Assembly: GCA_040773385.1 (NCBI GenBank)
Contig: JAXGWH010000048.1
Location: 1 to 8,821 of the forward strand
Origin: Aeriscardovia sp040773385
GTDB taxonomy: Bacteria; Actinomycetota; Actinomycetes; Actinomycetales; Bifidobacteriaceae
DNA: 8,821 nt
Direction: 5' to 3'
Shown: one piece after another, positions 1 to 4,923 of the stretch
How positions within the stretch are numbered: position 1 is the stretch's first letter
Layout: every line of letters starts with the position of its first letter
Made by a program: the position numbers and the translations under genes
Notes under the pieces: generated by a model
The model's database searches: none
Told to the model about the DNA's origin: nothing
Seen by the model: the letters and a program-made list of their open reading frames with translations, nothing else

Positions 1-831
1 AAGAGGCTCGAGACGCCGGACGGCTCGCAGGCATCCCTCGACGGCTATGTGATCGACACCAGCCCGGAGACCGACGCCGCGCGCCGCCGCCCGGCCGTGC
101 TCATCTTCCCGGGCGGGGGCATCAACAAGATCGCCGGGCGCGAGGCCGAGCCCGTGGCCCTGCGCATGCTCGACTACGGCTACAACGCCTTTATCCTGCG
201 CTATTCCACCGTGCCGAGCCGCTTCCCCGCCCAGCTTCTCGAGGCGGCGCAGGCCGTCTCGCTCATCCGCCACAACGCCGGCGCCTGGCATGTCGACCAG
301 CAGGCCGTCGTCACGCTCGGCTTCTCCATCGGCGGGCACATCGCCGGCATGCTCGCCACCCAGCCGGACGCGCCGGAGCTGCGGGCCGCGGGTTACAAGG
401 CCGACGAGATCCGCCCCAACGCCGCCGCGTTCGGCTACACCGTTTTCGACGGCGGGCAGTTCACCCATAAACTTTCCATGGAGCGGCTGCTCGGCGCGCA
501 GAAGGCCGCCGACCCCGCCTGGCAGGACCGGTTCAGCCTGCAGAAGCACGTGCGCCCGGGCGCCCCGGCCATGTTCATCTGGAACACCGCCACCGACCGC
601 GTGGCCCCGCCCGTCGCCTCCATCCTCATGGCCGGCGCCTGCCTCGAGGCGGGCGTGCCGGTCGAGCTGCACATGTTCTCCCGCGGGCCGCACAGCCTCT
701 CGCTCGGCACCGCGGAGACCCGCTCGGCCACCGACCCGGATCTCGGCAGCGAGCCGGCCGTGCAGCCGTGGACGGGCCTGTTCCATGCGTGGATGGGCCG
801 TCTGTTCCCGTCCGAGGATTTTGACCGCTGA
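1..831 (+). CDS. Alpha/beta-hydrolase, esterase/acetylesterase-like (5' end outside window)
   Basis: The reading frame is open from base 1 with no convincing ribosome site inside the window, so the start lies upstream; the in-frame GTG at 49 is probably internal. The visible 276 residues show the alpha/beta-hydrolase core. A PGGG oxyanion-hole segment sits near window codons 37-40, equivalent to the HGGG of the hormone-sensitive-lipase and BD-FAE types. The nucleophile elbow is GFSIGG with Ser at codon 109 (325-327). The acid is Asp in TATDRVAP at codon 199, and the catalytic His is in GPHSLSLG at codon 231. The triad is complete, so the enzyme should be an active, probably cytoplasmic, carboxyl-ester hydrolase. 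Substrate cannot be read from sequence; small acetylated sugars or xylo-oligosaccharides are typical for relatives, which is inference. It converges on the toxin-antitoxin operon. GC is high (about 72% in the line 541-600). Confidence 0.85.
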   Translation, partial: KRLETPDGSQASLDGYVIDTSPETDAARRRPAVLIFPGGGINKIAGREAEPVALRMLDYGYNAFILRYSTVPSRFPAQLLEAAQAVSLIRHNAGAWHVDQQAVVTLGFSIGGHIAGMLATQPDAPELRAAGYKADEIRPNAAAFGYTVFDGGQFTHKLSMERLLGAQKAADPAWQDRFSLQKHVRPGAPAMFIWNTATDRVAPPVASILMAGACLEAGVPVELHMFSRGPHSLSLGTAETRSATDPDLGSEPAVQPWTGLFHAWMGRLFPSEDFDR

Positions 832-866
832 CCGGTGTTCTCTTGTCGACTGATCGGTCAGCGGTC
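823..866 (+). terminator. Hairpin over the hydrolase stop codon, probable terminator
   Basis: Arms 823-834 (GACCGCTGACCG) and 855-866 (CGGTCAGCGGTC) are perfect 12-bp complements around a 20-base loop. The TGA stop (829-831) lies in the left arm. The right arm is followed by a modest T-rich stretch (TCATTTGTGTCT), not a strong U tract. Its position between two convergent genes supports transcription termination, mainly for the hydrolase. The long loop and weak T run keep this tentative. Confidence 0.5.
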
Positions 867-903
867 GGTCATTTGTGTCTCGATCGGCGGATTCGGAAAT
901 TTC

Positions 904-1197
904 TCAGATCCCGGCGAGCTGTCGGCGCATCAGCTCGCTGCGTGAGATGTGGTAGGCCTTTGCCTTTTGTGTGGCGCGCCTCAGCACCGAGCGCGGCACG
1001 CGGATGGTGATGCTCTCCATGGGGTCATCCTCCGGCTCGTCATGATGGCGTCCGATGTAGACTTCCCCGGTCAGATGATCGTCTTTGTCCTCGTTCTCGA
1101 GATCGTCGGCCAGCCGGTCGACCTCATCGAGTGTCAGGCCGACAAGAGCCGCCTTTTGCTCATCCGTCATTTTGTCTGCCTTTGCCTTATCGTTCAT
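904..1197 (-). CDS. Putative ribbon-helix-helix antitoxin (CopG/BrnA-like)
   Basis: A 97-residue protein in two parts. Residues 1-60 are strongly acidic (ENEDKDD, HHDEPEDD) and probably flexible, as expected for a toxin-wrapping segment. The C-terminal ~37 residues begin with the beta strand ESITIRVPRSVL and continue with two predicted helices around KAKAYHISRSELMRRQL, the ribbon-helix-helix pattern of CopG/Arc-type DNA-binding antitoxins. Its ATG lies inside the end of the upstream small gene (11-bp overlap, 1187-1197), with GGGAGGAG (1200-1207) just ahead of it, so the two are almost certainly co-transcribed and translationally coupled. Toxin-first order with an RHH antitoxin second matches the BrnT/BrnA arrangement. 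Expected role: neutralise the partner and repress the operon through the inverted repeats upstream. A stand-alone RHH regulator is the alternative. Confidence 0.7.
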   Translation of the reverse strand: MNDKAKADKMTDEQKAALVGLTLDEVDRLADDLENEDKDDHLTGEVYIGRHHDEPEDDPMESITIRVPRSVLRRATQKAKAYHISRSELMRRQLAGI

Positions 1198-1480
1198 GGC
1201 TCCTCCCTTCCTGTCGGCGCCCTGTCAAAGAGCGGATCTCATTGATGAATTTTTTGGTAGGTGGCGTCAGTGCGTGGAATATGACGATTATCCGACCGCG
1301 TTGGCGGTAGATGAGTTCCATATCACGTGCTTTATCGTCCAGACCGATAGAAATCCAGTCACCGTTTTCTCGTCGGGCATCCACCAAAGGTGTGTTGTAG
1401 GCTGTCAGCACATCGTTGCGCGATATATTCGGATGCCGCTCATGGATCCGGTCAAGGATAATGATCTGTTTGTCGTCCAT
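1187..1480 (-). CDS. Putative BrnT-like toxin of a type II toxin-antitoxin pair
   Basis: A 97-residue basic protein preceded by AAAGGA (1487-1492) six bases from its ATG. Visible pattern: an N-terminal helix ERHPNISRNDVLTAYNTPL, then strands DWISIGLD, MELIYRQRG and RIIVIFHAL, then TPPTKKFINEIR. This order (helix, D/E-x-W-I-A/S-I-G-x-D strand, E-L-I/V-Y strand, I-x-x-HA-x-TPPTK) resembles a small actinobacterial family that I associate with the RelE/BrnT fold. The IG-x-D and HA-x-TPPTK blocks are the best anchors. BrnT proteins are ribonucleases that stop translation; activity here is inferred, since sequence similarity to characterised BrnT is loose. It is the first gene of the operon and overlaps the antitoxin. 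Its sampled GC (53-55% in the lines 1261-1320 and 1381-1440) is well below the neighbours, suggesting horizontal acquisition. Confidence 0.6.
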   Translation of the reverse strand: MDDKQIIILDRIHERHPNISRNDVLTAYNTPLVDARRENGDWISIGLDDKARDMELIYRQRGRIIVIFHALTPPTKKFINEIRSLTGRRQEGRSHER

Positions 1481-1507
1481 CCATCATCCTTTCTCGGAAG
1501 AAGAATT

Positions 1508-1540
1508 TGCAATCATGAACGGTTGCATAATGCAATCATA
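1508..1540 (-). promoter_or_regulatory. Candidate TA promoter with overlapping ATGATTGCA repeats and a palindrome
   Basis: Read on the - strand, TATGAT (1535-1540) is a good -10 hexamer about 55 bases upstream of the toxin ATG; no convincing -35 was found at 16-18 bp. The - strand word ATGATTGCA occurs twice (1531-1539 and 1508-1516, 23-bp period). Between them lies the palindrome TTGCAT-A-ATGCAA (1523-1535). Such repeats over the -10 and start site are typical operators for an RHH antitoxin that represses its own operon. Confidence 0.4.
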
Positions 1541-1546
1541 CTACAG

Positions 1547-1572
1547 TGCGCATCACAGACGTGTGATGTGCA
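1547..1572. promoter_or_regulatory. 26-bp dyad, probable operator
   Basis: Half-sites TGCGCATCACA (1547-1557) and TGTGATGTGCA (1562-1572) are inverted repeats with one mismatched pair, separated by GACG. The inner seven pairs are perfect. The dyad sits where the -35 region of the leftward TA promoter would fall, and could also affect a rightward tadA promoter. Its symmetry suits a dimeric regulator; which one is unknown. Confidence 0.45.
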
Positions 1573-1689
1573 TCGTGAGGCCGGGAATGAGTGAATGGCA
1601 ATGGGTATATGGATTCCTTATCCCGTCCCCGTTGAAACGGCTAGGCTGGGCGACGACGGCAAAAACAGCAGGAAGCATAACTGCAAAAG

Positions 1690-1720
1690 GCCACGATCCC
1701 GGCATAGAAGCCGGCGTGGC
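1690..1720 (+). other. Bulged hairpin in the tadA leader region
   Basis: GCCACG (1690-1695) pairs with CGTGGC (1715-1720), and CCGGC (1699-1703) pairs with GCCGG (1710-1714) around the loop ATAGAA. A three-base bulge (ATC, 1696-1698) interrupts only the left side. This gives eleven base pairs about 65 bases ahead of the tadA start, without a following T run, so it is not a terminator. It could be leader structure or chance in GC-rich DNA. Confidence 0.3.
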
Positions 1721-1775
1721 GAGGGGGCGCCGACGTGCCGGGCCATCAGTCCGGTGCGCGTGCAGTCCCGAGAAC

Positions 1776-1781
1776 AGGTGA
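1776..1781 (+). promoter_or_regulatory. tadA: Ribosome-binding site fixing the tadA start
   Basis: AGGTGA stands 4 bases before the ATG at 1786 and 10 bases before the in-frame ATG at 1792. It supports one of these two starts over the upstream GTG at 1735, which has no ribosome site and would add residues not expected for TadA. Confidence 0.6.
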
Positions 1782-1785
1782 CTCA

Positions 1786-2295
1786 ATGGCGATGCAGGCG
1801 GGGTTTGATTACGAGCCGGCGATGCGGATCGCGCTGCGGCAGGCGCGGCATGTGCTGGAAAGCTCAAAGGCGCGGGGCGTGACGGGCTCGGACGGCGACA
1901 TCCCCGTCGGCGCGGTCATCCTCGACCCGCGCGGCGCGGTGATCGCCGTGGGCCGCAACCGGCGCGGGGAGAACGCGGACCCGCTCGCCCACGCGGAGAT
2001 CGAGGCGATGCGCTCCGCCTCCATCCGCCTCGACACGTGGAACCTCAACGGCTGCACGCTCGTCGTCACGCTCGAGCCGTGCCCGATGTGTGCGGGCGCC
2101 GCGGTCATGGCCCACATCCGCCGCATCGTCTTCGGCGCCTGGGACGACCGCCTCGGCGCGTGCGGGTCGGTGTGGGACATCCCGCGCGACCCGCATGTGG
2201 GCGCCTCGTCCGAGGTGTACGGCGGGATCCTCGCCGACGAGGGGTCGGGCCTGCTCAAGAAGTTCTTCGCCGACCAGCGCGTCGGCAGGGTGTGA
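1786..2295 (+). CDS. tadA: tRNA-specific adenosine-34 deaminase TadA
   Basis: A 169-residue cytidine/deoxycytidylate-deaminase-fold protein. The zinc and catalytic motifs are intact: HAE at residues 69-71 (His as zinc ligand, Glu as proton shuttle) and PCPMC at 98-102 (two Cys ligands), in the context LEPCPMCAGAAVMAHIRR that is characteristic of TadA. Earlier PVGAVILD and later GGILADEG...LLKKFF also match the family. TadA converts wobble adenosine 34 of tRNA-Arg(ACG) to inosine in the cytoplasm, which lets one tRNA read CGU, CGC and CGA, and is normally essential. Length is usual, with a small extra stretch (ESSKARGVTGSDGD, residues 25-38) between the first helix and the PVGAV strand. It converges on the YhgE pair with only six bases (all T) between the two stop codons. 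It probably has its own promoter in 1573-1775. Confidence 0.95.
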   Translation: MAMQAGFDYEPAMRIALRQARHVLESSKARGVTGSDGDIPVGAVILDPRGAVIAVGRNRRGENADPLAHAEIEAMRSASIRLDTWNLNGCTLVVTLEPCPMCAGAAVMAHIRRIVFGAWDDRLGACGSVWDIPRDPHVGASSEVYGGILADEGSGLLKKFFADQRVGRV

Positions 2296-2302
2296 TTTTT
2301 TT
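2269..2302 (+). terminator. Possible intrinsic terminator at the tadA 3' end
   Basis: GCCGAC (2269-2274) and GTCGGC (2281-2286) form a perfect 6-bp stem with a 6-base loop inside the last codons of tadA. Nine bases later comes a run of seven T (2296-2302) filling the gap between tadA and the convergent gene. The stem-to-T distance is longer than the ideal, so efficiency is uncertain. No matching T run serves the opposite strand. Confidence 0.35.
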
Positions 2303-4923
2303 CACGGCAGCAGGTTGCTCGCGTGCGTGGCGCGGGCGAACGCGTCCGACAGGAGCGAGAGCGGCTTCTTGAGCGCGAGGCTGATGAAGAGCATCGGCAC
2401 GATGAACACGAGCAGCTTGCCCATATCCGCGTACCACGCCGTGCCGTAGAAACCGCCGATGCACTCGCGCAGCGCGTTCATGGCATGCGTGGCGGGCAGG
2501 AACGGCATCACCGCGCTGAAGAACCTCGGCATGAGGACGACCGGGTACATGCCGTTCGAACCGGATATCTGCACGACGAGCAGGATGACGCAGATCGCCT
2601 TGCCGATGTCGCCCAGCGTGTAGCCGAGCGTGAACATGATGATGCTGAACGTGAGTCCCGTGGCCCACATCGTCACCATGAACAGGAACGGATGGACGGC
2701 CTTCACGCCGAGGAAGAACAGGCAGCCCAGGCCCAGCAGGGTGGACTGCAGCAGCGCGAGGAATGTGAACGAGAGCTGCCGGCCGAAGTAGAGGTGATGG
2801 GGCCGCAGGCGCCGCAGCCCGCGCCGGCGCCGGGCGCTGACCGCGGGGGTGATCGCCGCGGCGAGGAGCGTGGAGCCGACCCAGGTGGCGAGGACGCCGT
2901 AGAACGGGGTCATCTGTGCGCCGAACGTGGCCACCGGGTAGACAGCGTGCCGTTTGACGCTGATCGGCGCGGCGATGAGTCCGGCGAGCTTGTCGCTGCT
3001 CGAGCGGGTGACGGCGGCAAGCTGTCTGGCGTTGCCGGATTTGAGCGCGGCGGACACTTTGGCGGAGAAGCCGGAGAGTGCCTTCGCCGCCTTCTGGAGC
3101 CGCTTCTGCGTTTTGGTGAGGCTCGTGGCGGCCTTGCGCATGGTCGTGGCGGTCGTGCGGGTCGTTCTGGAAAGCGCGGAGAGCGTGGCATCGGCGTCGG
3201 AGGCGACGCTGACCGCGCCGTCCATGACAGGGGAGAGGGCATCCGCCAGCGAGGAGAGGCCGGAGGAGAGGCCTGTGGACGAGTCGTGCGCCAGGGAGCG
3301 CAGCTGGGAGACGGCGGAGGAGAGTTTGTCGGTCACGCTCTTCTTCGTCTGTGCGGCGTCCGAGGTCTTCGACCGCAAGTCCGAGGCGGCGGAGGAGAGG
3401 TCGGAGCCGGTCTGCGTGAGCGCCGAGGCCACGCGGCCCAGATCCGCCGAATAGGTCGTCAGCGCGTCATGCGCCGCCACGAGCGCCGCCCTCTGCGCGC
3501 GCAGGGACGCACCCGCCGAACCCGAGGGGATGCTCGGATGCTGTTCGTCGAAGGCGGTGAGCAGTGATTCCACCGTGGAGGCGGACCGGTCCACACTGTT
3601 CTTGAGGTCCGTGTTACGGGCGGCCAGATCGTTTGCCTGCCCGGCGAGACTGTCCAGCCGGGAGGCGGTGGTCGTCGCGGAGGCGGAGGCGTCGTCGAAC
3701 ACGGCGGAGGCCTGCTTCGAGATCTGCTGCGCCGCCTTCTGGCTGCGCGCGGCGGCCGAGGTGAGCGAGGAGGAGACCGCCGAGAGCGAGGCGTCGGCCT
3801 TTTTGGCGTCCGCCCGCGCCTTCTTCGTGGCGGTGCGCGCCTGTTTTGTCAGCGAGGAGGAGGCGGGCAGCACCGCCGAGGCGGAGGAGACCACATCGGC
3901 CGCCGAGTTGATGATGGTGCTGTAGGAGCCGACGAGCCCTGCCGCCGAGGAGGCCGAGCCGGCGAGCGTGTCGATGTTCGAGACGAACGAGGTCATCGCC
4001 GAGCGCGTGTTGGGCGAGTCAAGGAACTTGCCTAGCGTCGTCGCGAGGTCGAGCGCCACGGACGTGAGCGTGGAGCTGAACGTGCCGTTGACCTGGGAGC
4101 GGATGGAGTCGGCGCCCGTGTCCGTGATCTTCGGGGCGAGCGGGTTCTCTTTCTCGTTCTCGTAGTAGACGATCTTCGCCTTCTTCATGTTCGGGGTGAA
4201 GAAGGTCATCATGTCGGACGAGAAGCTCTTGGGGATGACGATCGCCGCGTAATATTTGCCCGAATACACGCCGTCGACGGCCTCGGAGCGCGAGACGAAC
4301 GTCCAGCCCAGCTGCTTGTTCGAGCGCAGCGCGGAGGTGAGCTGCTCGCCCACGTTCACCTTCATGGGCAGCAGATCGGACTGGTAGCCGCTGTCCTGGT
4401 CGGCGACGGCCACCTTCAGCCCGCCCGTGTTGTCATACACGTTCCAGGCGCCCGCGATGTTGAACCACGAGTAAAAGGCGGGGATGACGATGAGGCCGAC
4501 CGCCACAATGAGGCCGATGACGTTCGTGCACACGGCCTTGACGTCCCTGCCGAAGATGCGCCACGGGTTCGACCACGGCCGGTGCACGAAGCGCTGCCAG
4601 GCGTTGCCCGCCCTGTTGCCGGTGTCGTCCGCGAGTTTTTTGAGGTCGGCGGCCACCTGCCGGCGCTGGTCGGCGAGATTCTCATGCACCTGCTCGTGCG
4701 CCTGGCGGATCTGTTCGCCCACCTGCCGCACCTGATGGGAGACGTGGTCGTTTGCCTCGCGGATCTGCTGGCCGATCTCGTCGTTCGTGCGTCTGATCTG
4801 GTCGCCGATCTGTTCGTTGTGCTCGTGGATCCGGCGGTTGACCCGTCCGGCGATCCAGCGCGTGCCGGCATCGCCGGGCTGCGCGTGCCGCGCGCCCTGC
4901 GCGCCTGCGTCCGTGCGGCTCAT
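2302..4923 (-). CDS. YhgE/Pip-family membrane protein with N-terminal 11-residue repeats (second gene of pair)
   Basis: An 873-residue membrane protein. Residues 25-101 form an amphipathic helix of 11-residue repeats (separate entry). The family N-terminal block follows: membrane span 1 at about 134-156 ending in IPAFYSWFNIAGAW, then LKVAVADQDSGY, QLGWTFVSRSEA, YYAAIVIPKSFSS and APKITDTGADS. A long Ala/Ser/Thr-rich extracytoplasmic coiled coil runs to about residue 650. Five further spans (about 672-850) include the ABC-2-permease-like block SGSNGMYPVVLMPRFF...LPATHAMNALRECIGG, and the chain stops soon after the last span. Family members include the lactococcal phage receptor Pip and Bacillus YueB, and EsaA of type VIIb secretion is related; the native role of most is unknown. 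The ATG overlaps the stop of the preceding gene (ATGA), so the pair is coupled. The frame stays open upstream of 4923, but that part is antisense-free overlap with the first gene and lacks a start signal. Confidence 0.88.
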   Translation of the reverse strand: MSRTDAGAQGARHAQPGDAGTRWIAGRVNRRIHEHNEQIGDQIRRTNDEIGQQIREANDHVSHQVRQVGEQIRQAHEQVHENLADQRRQVAADLKKLADDTGNRAGNAWQRFVHRPWSNPWRIFGRDVKAVCTNVIGLIVAVGLIVIPAFYSWFNIAGAWNVYDNTGGLKVAVADQDSGYQSDLLPMKVNVGEQLTSALRSNKQLGWTFVSRSEAVDGVYSGKYYAAIVIPKSFSSDMMTFFTPNMKKAKIVYYENEKENPLAPKITDTGADSIRSQVNGTFSSTLTSVALDLATTLGKFLDSPNTRSAMTSFVSNIDTLAGSASSAAGLVGSYSTIINSAADVVSSASAVLPASSSLTKQARTATKKARADAKKADASLSAVSSSLTSAAARSQKAAQQISKQASAVFDDASASATTTASRLDSLAGQANDLAARNTDLKNSVDRSASTVESLLTAFDEQHPSIPSGSAGASLRAQRAALVAAHDALTTYSADLGRVASALTQTGSDLSSAASDLRSKTSDAAQTKKSVTDKLSSAVSQLRSLAHDSSTGLSSGLSSLADALSPVMDGAVSVASDADATLSALSRTTRTTATTMRKAATSLTKTQKRLQKAAKALSGFSAKVSAALKSGNARQLAAVTRSSSDKLAGLIAAPISVKRHAVYPVATFGAQMTPFYGVLATWVGSTLLAAAITPAVSARRRRGLRRLRPHHLYFGRQLSFTFLALLQSTLLGLGCLFFLGVKAVHPFLFMVTMWATGLTFSIIMFTLGYTLGDIGKAICVILLVVQISGSNGMYPVVLMPRFFSAVMPFLPATHAMNALRECIGGFYGTAWYADMGKLLVFIVPMLFISLALKKPLSLLSDAFARATHASNLLP
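4621..4851 (-). repeat. Seven hendecad (11-residue) repeats in the N-terminus of the second YhgE-like protein
   Basis: Residues 25-101 split into seven successive 11-residue units, for example NEQIGDQIRRT, NDEIGQQIREA, NDHVSHQVRQV and GEQIRQAHEQV. Position 4 is always aliphatic (V, I, I, V, I, L, L). Position 8 is aliphatic in the first four units, and position 11 tends to A/V/T. The remaining positions are charged or Gln. The pattern predicts a continuous amphipathic helix or right-handed coiled coil of roughly 11 nm, on the cytoplasmic side before membrane span 1. Confidence 0.75.

Larger units (their letters stand above)
1481..1785. other. Gene-free divergent intergenic region between the TA operon and tadA
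   Basis: This stretch must carry the promoters of the leftward TA operon and of rightward tadA. Its left half (about 1500-1572) is AT-rich (40% GC in the line 1501-1560) and packed with repeats and dyads, listed separately. Its right half is GC-rich with a bulged hairpin. No tRNA cloverleaf or SRP-RNA core motif was recognised, and the short open frames that cross it lack ribosome sites. Confidence 0.7.

Noticed and set aside
1600..1740. Possible small stable RNA (tRNA or SRP RNA) because of GGAAGC and several stems upstream of tadA
   Set aside because: No cloverleaf with GTTCRA and anticodon arm can be built, and the conserved SRP core (GGTCAGG ... GGAAGCAGC) is not present.
1735..1785. GTG start for tadA adding 17 residues
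   Set aside because: No ribosome site precedes it, and the added residues (MPGHQSGARAVPRTGDS) do not resemble TadA. AGGTGA before the ATG at 1786 is better placed.
1553..1867. A 104-codon open frame on the - strand across the tadA start
   Set aside because: It overlaps the well-supported tadA coding start, has no ribosome site, and its Ala/Pro/Ser-rich translation looks like antisense sequence.
2323..3567. A 414-codon open frame on the + strand opposite the second YhgE-like gene
   Set aside because: Low-complexity Arg/Glu/Gly-rich translation typical of antisense to Ala/Ser/Leu-rich coding sequence; no start signal.
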